A stretch of DNA of 64,000 nt from XN24 sp964462675. Lineage in GTDB: Bacteria; Pseudomonadota; Gammaproteobacteria; Steroidobacterales; XN24. The notes under the pieces are model-generated. The model had not been told where the DNA came from. It ran no database searches and worked only from the letters and a program-made list of their open reading frames with translations. Each line of letters starts with the position of its first letter. Positions within the stretch are counted from its first letter, which is position 1. Made by a program: the position numbers and the translations under genes. The stretch covers positions 1-64,000 of the forward strand of contig CAYWYS010000013.1 of the NCBI GenBank assembly GCA_964462675.1, written 5' to 3'. Shown piece by piece: positions 41,191-48,627 of this stretch.

Positions 41191-43593
41191 ATGACGCGAA
41201 ACAGCACAACCGAGTGGGTCGGTGGCCTGGTGTCGCCACCCGCCCACGTGATGGACCGGGACGAACCCTACCGGGTGCAGCTCGCCCTCTGGCTCGAATT
41301 GCCCGGCGAAATGATCGTGGGCTTCGAGGTCGTGCCGCCCGACAACACGCTGGCGGCCGTCACGCGATCACTGCGGCGCGCGATACAGCAGCCGATGACC
41401 GGCCGGCCTCGGCGGCCCGCACGCGTGCGCGTTAGCGATGCAGCCCTCGCCGCGGCCGCGCGGCAGGTGCTCGGCCCCGACGCACACGTCGAGATGGCGC
41501 CCACGCCCGAGCTCGATGCGGTCATGGCCACCTTCAACGACCACGTCTCCGCACCATCCGAGGAAGCCAGCTACCTCGAGCAGGGCCGCATCGACACGAA
41601 AACGATGGCGGCGTTTTTCGAGTCCGCCCGGCTGCTCTACTCGGTCGCGCCGTGGCGGAAGGCGAGCGACCACGAAATCCTGCACATGGAAATCCCGGCG
41701 CTCGGCATCCGCGGCGCCTGTGTCAGCATCATCGGTATTCTGGGCGAGAGCCTGGGGCTCATCGTCTTCCCCTCGCTGCAAGGCTACGAGGCCTTCGTCG
41801 ATGCCGCCGACAGTTTCGGCAGCGGCGGCCGCAGGCCTCGCAACCTCGGCACCGGCTGGGTGTCGTTGAACTTCGAGCGGGGCGCGGACCTGCCAGCCGG
41901 CTTGCGCCGGGAGATCGCCGCCCATCGCTGGCCGGTGGCGTCACCCGAGGCTTATCCCCTGGCAATGGCCCTGGACCCCGATCTCGTGTCCCGCCCGCTG
42001 CTGTCGCGGGACTACCGGGTACTGGAGGCCTGCGCGCGGGCAGTGGCCGCTTTCTACCTCAAGCATGCCGACCTCTTCGGCAAGGACGAGATCCCGCCGG
42101 TCAGCGAGTCCTGGTTCGACGCGGACGACCTCGAGGTCCGCCTCACCCTGCCGTACGGGGCCCACGTGCTGTTCGAGCCTGGCCAGCCACCGCGGCGGCA
42201 GGAAACACGCGTCGGCCGCAACGATCCCTGTCCCTGCGGCAGCGGCCGCAAGTACAAGAAGTGCTGCCTGTCGTCCCACCAGCAGCAGCACCGCCAGGCG
42301 CGCGAGCACGAGCAGGTCCACGAGCGCGACCTGCGCTGGGTAGCGCAACTCCACCGCTATGCGCTGCAGCGCTTTGGCCGGAAATTCGAGCGCGGCTTCG
42401 AAGATTTCCTGGAGCCCGAAGACGCACTGCCGCTCGCCGCCCCGTGGCTGGTCTTCGGACGCGCCATCGAAGGCCGCACTGTAGTCGACTGGTTCCTCGA
42501 GGAGCGGGGGCGCGCGCTCCCTGCGGCCGACCGGACCTGGCTGGAGGCACAGCGCGGCGCGTGGCTGTCGCTTTGGGAAGTCACCGGCGTGATACCCGGC
42601 GAGCGCCTGTCGATGCGTGATCTCCTGACGGGGGAAACGCGCGAGATACGGGAAGTGGAAGGCTCGAAGTTCGCGGTCGCACGCGACACATTGCTGGCGC
42701 GCGTCGTTGACTTCGAGGGCGTGTCCCTGCTGTGTGGCATGCATCCTCGCGTCCTGCCGCCCCGGTACGCCGCGGTGGCGCTGGAGGATGCGCAAGCCAA
42801 GCTGCGCCGCAAGCGCGCGGTACCGCCGGAGCGGCTGAACGATGGCAAGTTCGGCCGGCACCTCATCCGCACATGGGATGAACTTGTCGAGGACTTCGAC
42901 GAGGAGCAGCGCCGGCCGAGAGAACTTTCCAACACCGATGGCGACCCGCTCCTGCTGACCATCGACCGCTTCGCGCTGGTCGATACGGACACCGCAGGCC
43001 TGGAAAGCCGGCTCCTGGCGCTACCGGAGGTTTCCGGGCCACCCACCGGGGTGCGCGACGATGCGCCGCGCGTGTTCGTGTTCCTGCGCCCCGGCGGACC
43101 CGCGGCCGGGGCCGGCGGGTCGACGGTCATCGGCCGGGCCTGGATCGAGAGCCAGCAGCTCAATGTCGAGACAAACTCCGTCCGGCGCGCGGATGACCTG
43201 CGCGCCCGACTTGAGTCCGTACTACAAGGCACCCTTCGGCACCGGTCGCGTGAGCACAGCGACCCGCTCTCCGAAGCATTCGCACACACTCGCGATGCGC
43301 CGGCCGCGCACGCTTCCGCGGCGTCGCCGGAGGCGGAAGAGGCCCTGCTCGAATACAAGCGCGAGCACTACCGGCGCTGGCTGGACGAGTCCATCCCGGC
43401 ACTGGATGGCAAGACGCCGCGCCAGGCGGCGCGCACGGCGCGCGGCCGCGCCGAGCTCGACCTTTTGCTCCGGGAAATGGAGAACATGGAGCAGCGCGCC
43501 GCCGGCGCGCACGCCTATGATTTCGGGGAACTGCGCAAGGCGCTGGGACTTGACACGGGTGGGGGAGCCGCCCGCCGTAATCACTTGCCGTAG
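41191..43593 (+). CDS. Large SEC-C motif protein of unknown function
   Basis: The 800-residue cytosolic protein has an N-terminal domain (about 1-110, YRVQLALWLELPGEMIVGFEVVPPDN) that resembles DUF7309/DUF6930 proteins. A SEC-C zinc motif lies in the middle (GRNDPCPCGSGRKYKKCC, about 347-364), followed by a long helical region. The C-terminus (YKREHYRRWLDESIPALDGKTPRQAARTA) resembles the MbcA/ParS-type tail seen in related SEC-C proteins. The role is unknown; SEC-C motifs often recruit proteins to SecB or to nucleic acid. Start ATG 41191 follows TTGCGTC without a strong ribosome-binding site. It stands alone in accessory DNA. Confidence 0.75.
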   Translation: MTRNSTTEWVGGLVSPPAHVMDRDEPYRVQLALWLELPGEMIVGFEVVPPDNTLAAVTRSLRRAIQQPMTGRPRRPARVRVSDAALAAAARQVLGPDAHVEMAPTPELDAVMATFNDHVSAPSEEASYLEQGRIDTKTMAAFFESARLLYSVAPWRKASDHEILHMEIPALGIRGACVSIIGILGESLGLIVFPSLQGYEAFVDAADSFGSGGRRPRNLGTGWVSLNFERGADLPAGLRREIAAHRWPVASPEAYPLAMALDPDLVSRPLLSRDYRVLEACARAVAAFYLKHADLFGKDEIPPVSESWFDADDLEVRLTLPYGAHVLFEPGQPPRRQETRVGRNDPCPCGSGRKYKKCCLSSHQQQHRQAREHEQVHERDLRWVAQLHRYALQRFGRKFERGFEDFLEPEDALPLAAPWLVFGRAIEGRTVVDWFLEERGRALPAADRTWLEAQRGAWLSLWEVTGVIPGERLSMRDLLTGETREIREVEGSKFAVARDTLLARVVDFEGVSLLCGMHPRVLPPRYAAVALEDAQAKLRRKRAVPPERLNDGKFGRHLIRTWDELVEDFDEEQRRPRELSNTDGDPLLLTIDRFALVDTDTAGLESRLLALPEVSGPPTGVRDDAPRVFVFLRPGGPAAGAGGSTVIGRAWIESQQLNVETNSVRRADDLRARLESVLQGTLRHRSREHSDPLSEAFAHTRDAPAAHASAASPEAEEALLEYKREHYRRWLDESIPALDGKTPRQAARTARGRAELDLLLREMENMEQRAAGAHAYDFGELRKALGLDTGGGAARRNHLP

Positions 43594-43761
43594 TCAGCAG
43601 CGCCCGCTCGCGCTGCTCTGCTGGCTCGATGGGGATTCCTCCTTGTCGCCCCGCGCGCGACGCGCCATCCGGAACGAACAGGCGGATCAAGACGAGCTCG
43701 ACGGCTGCCACGATCAACGCCGCCGTTGACAAGGCTGCCGCGAGGGACGGGGTCGACTCAT

Positions 43762-44181
43762 TCACCCGGGCGGCCCGATGTTCACGAGGTCCAGGCCGGG
43801 GATACCTGCGAAGTCGGACGGGTTACGCGTGACGAGGCCCAGGCCGTGCTGGATGGCCTGGCTGGCGAGCCACAGGTCCTGGACCCGGGTCCGATGTGCG
43901 CGACCGCCGGCCTTGGCCAGCAGGCCGGCGATCTCGCCGAACACGTCGGCGGCGTCGGCGTCGATCGGCAGCAGGGGCTTGCGGGTCATTCGCCGATAGG
44001 AGGCCAGGCGTTTCTGGCGCACGCCGGGCTCGATCGTCATCTCGATGCCGAGGCGGAGTTCAGCCAGCGTGACCGGGGACAAGTAGACGGGCGCATCCCG
44101 GGTGAAGGCGGACACGTCGGCCGGACCCAGCCGACCCTGCTCGACGTCAATCCAGATGCAGGTATCGATCAGGAAGCCCAC
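43762..44181 (-). CDS. VapC-type PIN-domain toxin
   Basis: The 139-residue PIN ribonuclease has MGFLIDTCIWIDVEQG (first Asp), LSPVTLAELRLGIE (Glu), RVQDLWLASQAIQHG (Asp) and LVTRNPSDFAGIPGL. All four acidic positions of the active site appear intact. It overlaps the 3' end of its Phd-type antitoxin by 13 bp. The 168 bp downstream, to the SEC-C gene stop, hold only a doubtful antisense frame. Confidence 0.9.
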   Translation of the reverse strand: MGFLIDTCIWIDVEQGRLGPADVSAFTRDAPVYLSPVTLAELRLGIEMTIEPGVRQKRLASYRRMTRKPLLPIDADAADVFGEIAGLLAKAGGRAHRTRVQDLWLASQAIQHGLGLVTRNPSDFAGIPGLDLVNIGPPG

Positions 44182-44441
44182 GGGTCCCGCAGGTCGTCAT
44201 CGAGGGCCTTGTCACCCCGGCGGGCGTCCTCCAGCCAGCCTGCCGCAGCCTCGGGGGAAAGGGTGCGATACAGGTCGGACAGGGCCTGCTCGGCGGTTTG
44301 CTCGCCTGGCGTGGGCGAAACCTGAACGACCGGCTGCCCGCCGCGCTCGACGATATACGCCTCGCCGGATTCCCGGATCCGGTCAAGCACCGCCCGAAGG
44401 TTGCGCGCCAGTTCGGTGGCAGTGATCTTTTGCATGGCCAT
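44169..44441 (-). CDS. Phd/YefM-type antitoxin
   Basis: The 90-residue antitoxin has the Phd/YefM N-terminus MAMQKITATELARNLRAVLDRIRESGEAYIVERGGQPVVQV and an acidic, helical C-terminus (SPEAAAGWLEDARRGDKALDDDL) that would wrap the PIN toxin. ATG 44441 or 44435 could both serve. It overlaps the toxin gene by 13 bp. The module is intact, unlike the fragments around it. Confidence 0.88.
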   Translation of the reverse strand: MAMQKITATELARNLRAVLDRIRESGEAYIVERGGQPVVQVSPTPGEQTAEQALSDLYRTLSPEAAAGWLEDARRGDKALDDDLRDPWAS

Positions 44442-44572
44442 TACGAAAATAAGATGGTGTCTGATTTTATGTAATCCGGCTCTCCGGGGCAAAACTGGAA
44501 GCATGTCCGGCATTGGCCGGGGCTGAACAGGTGCGCGCGTTGGCCCGGCGCTTCGGCGTCGGCACCGACCGT

Positions 44573-44722
44573 TTATGCCGCCGCGGTCTCTACCTTGCCC
44601 GGCAAGCTGCTCAGGACCAGCTTGTCCAGCTCGATCCTGGTGGATGCATTGTCGATATGGATCCCCACCAGGCGTCCGTCCGCATCGTAATCGAGCACAA
44701 CGCCCTCCGAGATCTCGCGGCT
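44573..44722 (-). pseudogene. 5'-truncated DUF2283 gene
   Basis: The minus strand reads SREISEGVVLDYDADGRLVG then IHIDNASTRIELDKLVLSSL and ends in TAAA. It is the C-terminal two thirds of a DUF2283 protein without start codon, clearly related to the copy at 53560-53779. DUF2283 proteins are small and of unknown function, often near toxin-antitoxin genes. Confidence 0.75.
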
Positions 44723-44763
44723 GGTCGCGCCGGGGCGGCTCGCGCGCAGCCGACGGGGCCGAT

Positions 44764-44777
44764 GGGGTCAGATACAC
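44764..44777 (+). repeat. GGGGTCAGATACAC repeat core
   Basis: Core of the dispersed family at the junction between the DUF2283 fragment and the HEPN gene. Confidence 0.65.
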
Positions 44778-44798
44778 CTTTCGCCAGAAACAGGCGCC

Positions 44799-45515
44799 CT
44801 AGTCCACCACCGGATAACAAGGGTCGCCCCACAACTGGTGGGGGTTTTCCATCATCAGGTGGATGACGATCGGCACGATGTCGCCGAGGATTCGCGCGCC
44901 GTCTGCGACCTGCGCCCGGTTCACCGAACTGTTCCAGGTCGATCCGCCGTGCACCAGCTGGTTGCGCAGCGTGTAGAGCCGGTCGAAGGTCACGCCGAAC
45001 ACCTTCTTCGTGTTCATCTTCCCCAGCGCCCGATGGGCCGACGACTTGCTCTTGGTAAAAGCCTCGCGCCACTCCGCGTCCGACAATTCCCCCCGCACGT
45101 GGTCCCAGTACGGCTGGAACACGAAGCGGTTGTCGATCAGCAGCCGGATGGACTGCGCGTAGCGACGCCAGATCATCTTGTAGAGGAGTTGTTCTCTGTC
45201 GGAGTCGATCAGCCGGTTCATGAAGCCGACGAGCTGCCGCCGCTCGGAGAAGTCGCGCCGGTTGCTGATCTCGTTCGCGTAGGCCGCGTTGAACGAGATC
45301 CACAGGAACACGAAACGCGCGTCCTGGTCATTGCTCTCCTGCTCGGCGCGGTTCAGCCAGCTGAGTGCGCGGTGGGTGCGCAGCGCGAGCGCCGGCGGAA
45401 AGTCCGCGCGCAGCTCCCGCTGGCGCGCTTTCAAGGCCGGGTACCGGGGCCGATGGCTATCGACGGCCTCGGCGGGCCGCCGCTGTGCCGGTGCATCGGA
45501 TCGCATATCGATCAC
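44799..45515 (-). CDS. HEPN-like putative RNase
   Basis: The 238-residue, mostly helical protein has TLRNQLVHGGSTWNSSVN near residue 185; the R-N-Q-L-V-H stretch fits the RX4-6H catalytic motif of HEPN ribonucleases. The upstream segment LSWLNRAEQESNDQDARFVFLWISFNAAY is typical of Apea/abortive-infection-like HEPN proteins. No nucleotidyltransferase (MNT) or other partner gene is adjacent. It may act in defence or as an orphan toxin; that is inference. A 33-bp piece of this gene recurs at 40921-40953. Confidence 0.65.
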   Translation of the reverse strand: MIDMRSDAPAQRRPAEAVDSHRPRYPALKARQRELRADFPPALALRTHRALSWLNRAEQESNDQDARFVFLWISFNAAYANEISNRRDFSERRQLVGFMNRLIDSDREQLLYKMIWRRYAQSIRLLIDNRFVFQPYWDHVRGELSDAEWREAFTKSKSSAHRALGKMNTKKVFGVTFDRLYTLRNQLVHGGSTWNSSVNRAQVADGARILGDIVPIVIHLMMENPHQLWGDPCYPVVD

Positions 45516-45615
45516 CTCTCAGGTGCCGCATGGCTCGCAGGTCCCGTATAGCACGCGGATCACGCCCGCATTCATGAGGCAGCGCACAGATTGCCGGATT
45601 CGCCCCGGACAAGCA

Positions 45616-45642
45616 GGAATTCGGGGTCAGATACGCAATTCC
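45616..45642 (+). repeat. GGGGTCAGATAC-family repeat, single copy
   Basis: GGAATTCGGGGTCAGATACG plus CAATTCC, in the promoter region of higBA. Nearly identical to 40972-40997. Confidence 0.85.
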
Positions 45643-45696
45643 GGCCTAGAATTCGCGCGTAAATGCAACTATCGCGCAATGAGATATACTTCACCA

Positions 45697-45978
45697 ATGC
45701 GGGTGATCTCAAACCGGACATTATTGAGATTTGCTGCCGACCACAGGGATGCGGAGGCGCCGCTGCAGGCTTGGCGCAAGGCTGTGGAGAGCGGCAGCTT
45801 CAGCCGCTATGCGGACCTGAGGACCTGCTTCAATTCCGTGGATCGCGTCTGCGCTTACTATGTCTTCAACATCGGCGGCAACAAGTTCCGCGTCATCGCC
45901 GCAATTCATTTCAACCGACAGATGCTGTTCGTACGCCACGTGTTCACGCACCGACAATACGAGCAATGGAAACGCTGA
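45697..45978 (+). CDS. higB: HigB-type mRNA interferase toxin
   Basis: The 93-residue RelE-fold toxin has MRVISNRTLLRFAADHRDAEAPLQAWRKAV, VFNIGGNKFRVIAAIHFNRQMLFVRHVFTHRQY. This is the HigB (HicB-independent, RelE-like) pattern: positively charged, with the final HRQY used in ribosome-dependent mRNA cleavage. The ATG at 45697 is the family start; one at 45679 would add six residues. The toxin precedes its antitoxin, as usual for hig modules. Confidence 0.92.
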   Translation: MRVISNRTLLRFAADHRDAEAPLQAWRKAVESGSFSRYADLRTCFNSVDRVCAYYVFNIGGNKFRVIAAIHFNRQMLFVRHVFTHRQYEQWKR

Positions 45979-45979
45979 C

Positions 45980-46390
45980 ATGCAGAACCTGAACATGCGC
46001 GAGATCACAGCACACTATCGCGCACTGAATGCGAAGGTGCCGCTGCGTCCGATCCGCAGCCGGAAAGACTACGCGCGCGCAGTCAGCGCCATGAACGCGC
46101 TGCTCGATGCCGGCGCGGCCGACGAGTCCCATCCACTCGCCGGCCTGGCGGCCACCCTCGGTGAGTTGATCGGCGAATACGACGCGCGCCAGTTCCCTGT
46201 GCCCGATCTGCCCGGCCGCGAGGTGTTGCGCTTTCTGATGCAACAGCACGGCCTGACGCAGTCGGATTTGCCCGAGATCGGCAGCCAGGGCGTCGTCTCG
46301 GAGCTCCTGAGCGGCAAGCGCGAAATCAATGCGCGCCAGGTGCGCGCGCTGGCCCAGCGCTTCGGCGTCGGCGCCGATGCGTTTCTCTAG
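45980..46390 (+). CDS. higA: HigA-type antitoxin
   Basis: The 136-residue antitoxin has an N-terminal toxin-binding part (HYRALNAKVPLRPIRSRKDYARAVSAMNALLDAG) and a C-terminal XRE-like helix-turn-helix (LRFLMQQHGLTQSDLPEIGSQGVVSELLSGKREINARQV). It begins 1 bp after the higB stop. A deleted copy lies at 41018-41152 and a tail fragment at 44514-44570. Autorepression of the operon is expected. Confidence 0.92.
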   Translation: MQNLNMREITAHYRALNAKVPLRPIRSRKDYARAVSAMNALLDAGAADESHPLAGLAATLGELIGEYDARQFPVPDLPGREVLRFLMQQHGLTQSDLPEIGSQGVVSELLSGKREINARQVRALAQRFGVGADAFL

Positions 46391-46403
46391 CGCTTGAATA
46401 GCT

Positions 46404-46438
46404 ATTCGGGGTCAGATCCGCGTTTCCGCGGCAACGCG
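46404..46438 (+). repeat. GGGGTCAGATCC-family repeat with small hairpin
   Basis: ATTCGGGGTCAGATCCGCGT followed by TTCCGCGGCAACGCG; CGCGTT and AACGCG form a small stem. It lies directly after higA. Confidence 0.8.
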
Positions 46439-46445
46439 CGGCACG

Positions 46446-46847
46446 CTAGCGCAACGCCACCCGCATCGACACCAGCACCGTCAGCGCGCCCCAGGGCGAC
46501 GCCTCCGGCGCAATGCGCGCCACCCGTGCCTGTAGCGACACGCCCTGCCCCATCAGCCGCGCCAGCGGGCCGTTCTCGCCGCGCGGCACGTAGCCGATCT
46601 TGCGGCCTTGCGCCTCGATGCGGATCGCGTGCGCATCAAAGGGATTGTCCGGCTCCGCCACCAGCGTGAGCGGCTCGCCGGGTTGCAGCTCCTCGAGCAG
46701 CTCCGGCCCGTCGTAGTACGGCAAGCCCGCCACTGCGAACTCGTTGAGTTCGTACTCGGCGACGCCGCTCGTGATCGACGGCACGCCGAGCATCGGCAGG
46801 GCCATCAAGCCTTGCAGGAAATCGCGACGCGGCTGGGCGGATGACAT
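46446..46847 (-). CDS. HIRAN-domain protein with Tat-like signal
   Basis: The 133-residue protein has a HIRAN domain at about 55-125 (PLTLVAEPDNPFDAHAIRIE, GRKIGYVPRGENGPLARLM). HIRAN domains in helicases bind 3' DNA ends, but here the domain stands alone and follows an N-terminal RRDFLQGLMALPMLG segment, which looks like a twin-arginine signal. Export would be at odds with a DNA-binding role. ATG 46847. Confidence 0.8.
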   Translation of the reverse strand: MSSAQPRRDFLQGLMALPMLGVPSITSGVAEYELNEFAVAGLPYYDGPELLEELQPGEPLTLVAEPDNPFDAHAIRIEAQGRKIGYVPRGENGPLARLMGQGVSLQARVARIAPEASPWGALTVLVSMRVALR

Positions 46848-46909
46848 CGGCGCCTCCTTGACGATGCAATGACGCGGGCCCTTGCCCGATTACATGGTAG
46901 CGCCGTGCT

Positions 46910-46926
46910 GGCTCAGCAGATGAGCC
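46910..46926. repeat. GGCTCA-N5-TGAGCC palindrome, copy 2
   Basis: GGCTCA-GCAGA-TGAGCC between the HIRAN and PIN toxin genes. Confidence 0.65.
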
Positions 46927-46972
46927 TGCAGGATATGCAGCACGCGATGGCCAGGCCGTCTCGAAGCCGGGG

Positions 46973-47287
46973 TCAGGCAAACGGATCGACCAGGCGGACG
47001 CCAGTACCGGCGAAGTCGAGGGCATTGCGCGTGACGACCGCGAGGTCATGAATCAAGGCCGTTGCCGCGATGAACTTGTCCAGGGAATGCTCCGGATGCG
47101 GCGCGCGCAGGTGGCCCCACAGCTGTGCGACGTCTGCGTCGACCGGCAAGATCATGTCTGCATAGTTCGCCAGCGTCGCGTCGAGCCAGCGCTCGCGCCG
47201 GATTCGACCGAGGAATCTTCTCACGCCTGCATTGGCGCGCGCCCCCTTGCGCGCCTCGCTGACGACGTTCGTATCAAGCAAATACAT
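46973..47287 (-). CDS. FitB/VapC-type PIN protein with internal deletion
   Basis: The 104-residue protein starts MYLLDTNVVSEARKGARANAGVRRF and ends LDKFIAATALIHDLAVVTRN then DFAGTGVRLVDPF, matching FitB-like PIN toxins of about 140 residues. About 36 residues are missing after residue 30: the stretch that normally carries the conserved xxELxxG glutamate goes straight to RRERWLDATLANYAD. The reading frame is kept. The loss of an active-site acid suggests an inactive toxin. The start overlaps the antitoxin gene by 14 bp. Confidence 0.8.
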   Translation of the reverse strand: MYLLDTNVVSEARKGARANAGVRRFLGRIRRERWLDATLANYADMILPVDADVAQLWGHLRAPHPEHSLDKFIAATALIHDLAVVTRNALDFAGTGVRLVDPFA

Positions 47288-47507
47288 CGGGCGCCCGCTC
47301 GCCCGACACGCGCTCGAAGTCCTCGTCCCGGCCGACGTCGGGAATCTTTGCGAGCGCCTCGGCCAGGTTGCGTCGCCGGGTCTTGCCAAGCGCCTCCTCG
47401 AGGATGGCACGATGCTCGGCCTCGGCGCTGCGACCATGGCGCACAGCCCGCGCCTTGAGCGCGCGCACCACGCGTTCGTCGAGGTTCCGAACCACAAGAC
47501 TGCTCAT
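47274..47507 (-). CDS. FitA-type ribbon-helix-helix antitoxin
   Basis: The 77-residue antitoxin begins MSSLVVRNLDERVVRALKARAVRHGRSAEAEHRAILEEAL, the Arc/MetJ-type FitA pattern. The C-terminus (KIPDVGRDEDFERVSGERAPDVFA) would occupy the PIN groove. It is intact while its partner toxin seems deleted. A TGATATCA palindrome 30 bp upstream could be the operator. Confidence 0.88.
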   Translation of the reverse strand: MSSLVVRNLDERVVRALKARAVRHGRSAEAEHRAILEEALGKTRRRNLAEALAKIPDVGRDEDFERVSGERAPDVFA

Positions 47508-47742
47508 TGCAGGCCGCTTCGATTGCCGCGAGTGATAGCAATGATATCAGCATGGATTCGCGAACTTGGCAAGCCTGCAAATCGGGCCTGGCCGCGTAGA
47601 AATCACCCTCGCGGTGAACCACGGGTGCGCCTTGCTTGGCCATGCAGCTCGGTGGCGGGCCATCCATGGCCCCGGCGCAAGGCCCGTCACGTCCGGGTGA
47701 CGAGGCCAGTATCGGGGCCGCAAGGCTCACGGGGTGAGCCCG
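47508..47742. other. Intergenic stretch with palindromes
   Basis: It contains TGATATCA (about 47551-47558), a possible FitA operator, and a GGCTCA-CGGGG-TGAGCC palindrome (47724-47740). A minus-strand frame reading MAKQGAPVVHREGDFYAARPDL near 47600 may be a remnant of a small gene but I do not recognise it. Confidence 0.5.
47724..47740. repeat. GGCTCA-N5-TGAGCC palindrome, copy 3
   Basis: GGCTCA-CGGGG-TGAGCC, directly at the 3' edge of the FMN-dehydrogenase remnant. Confidence 0.65.
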
Positions 47743-47965
47743 TTATCCGTCGCTCCCCTGCCGGGACCCGATGTGCTGGCGGCCGATGTCGGCGATGCTG
47801 CCGGCGCCCACCTGGCCCATGACCATCGCCAGTTCCGCCTTCAGCATCTCCAGGACTTTCTCTACGCCCGGCTGGCCGAACGCCGCCAGGCCCCAGACAT
47901 AGGCGCGACCGACACACACCGCATCGGCGCCGAGGGCCAGGGCCTTGAAGATGTCGGTACCGCTG
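47743..47965 (-). pseudogene. 3' remnant of an FMN-dependent alpha-hydroxy-acid dehydrogenase
   Basis: The minus strand reads GTDIFKALALGADAVCVGRA then YVWGLAAFGQPGVEKVLEML and KAELAMVMGQVGAGSIADI, the well-conserved FMN-binding C-terminus of lactate oxidase/dehydrogenase-like enzymes. The sequence before it is in broken frames and is not this enzyme. Only about the last 60-70 residues survive, so it is non-functional. Confidence 0.75.
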
Positions 47966-47989
47966 CAGCAGCCCATTGCCGACGACGAC

Positions 47990-48245
47990 ACCGGCCTGGG
48001 CCGATATCTCGTCCAGGTCGAGCTGCACCCACGGGATGTCTTGAGCTTGTACCGGCCCAGGGTCTCAACCACGGCTTCGCCGATCGCTTTTCGTGCCTCC
48101 TCGCCTTCGATCTCGAAATACACACTGAAGCTGGCGCAATTCGATCAGCAGCAGAAATTCTGCCGCGCCAGTATCCCCTGCTCTGCAGGTCGGCAAACGC
48201 CATGTCGAGCCTGTCGCAATCCGTCAGACGCGACCAACGCTGCTC
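47990..48245 (-). pseudogene. Unidentified decayed coding segment
   Basis: Interrupted minus-strand frames with protein-like wording: RWSRLTDCDRLDMAFADLQS, then after a frame change ILARQNFCC, and YFEIEGEEARKAIGEAVVET then LGRYKL. Together they look like one gene with at least two disabling changes, possibly of the DUF6891 type; that identification is from memory and weak. Confidence 0.35.
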
Positions 48246-48266
48246 GGCCCGGCGTCGCTTCTCGAG

Positions 48267-48449
48267 TCACTCGGCGACCATGGACTCGATGAAGTCCGTC
48301 CATTCCTCGTCAGTCACATCGGGCTGGGGATCAAGGTCCGGCCAGTCATTATAGGCAGCGTAGTCGATGATGAACGCCTCGTCGGGGAACCCCTGGGCGA
48401 CCAGGTGATCGACCATTTTCCGAGTGACTTTCCGAATTTCCTTGTTCAT
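48267..48449 (-). CDS. Small hypothetical protein
   Basis: The 60-residue acidic protein starts MNKEIRKVTRKMVDHLVAQG and ends in an Asp/Glu-rich helix (TDEEWTDFIESMVAE). I recognise no family. The codon pattern is plausible and a G-rich stretch precedes the ATG. It lies between decayed genes and the SNF2 helicase, so it could be a remnant or an accessory gene; an ATG at 48461 would add four residues. Confidence 0.45.
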   Translation of the reverse strand: MNKEIRKVTRKMVDHLVAQGFPDEAFIIDYAAYNDWPDLDPQPDVTDEEWTDFIESMVAE

Positions 48450-48627
48450 TTTTGCCCCCAATTCGGGCGTGACTCATGGATTGCGGATGTCAGTAATTGG
48501 CGGACCCTCGCAGACTACGCAATGGGCTGAGCTAAGCCGAGCTCAGCTGGATAGATCTGTTATGCCCTCCTGGTCGACCCTGCCATCCAAAATCCCGTAA
48601 GCTGATGACCCCATTTGCATCGACGCC

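Larger units (their letters stand above)
44442..44798. other. Gene-free stretch with gene fragments
   Basis: 44514-44570 (plus) matches the last 16-17 codons of HigA (QVRALARRFGVGTDR). 44573-44722 (minus) is a 5'-truncated DUF2283 gene. 44764-44777 is a GGGGTCAGATACAC repeat core. Nothing intact. Confidence 0.7.

Noticed and set aside
43160..43765. Minus-strand frame starting MNESTPSLAAALSTAALIVAAVEL after the PIN toxin gene
   Set aside because: The start has a hydrophobic stretch and an ATGA overlap, but most of the frame is antisense to the SEC-C gene and reads as low-complexity Arg/Pro/Ala.
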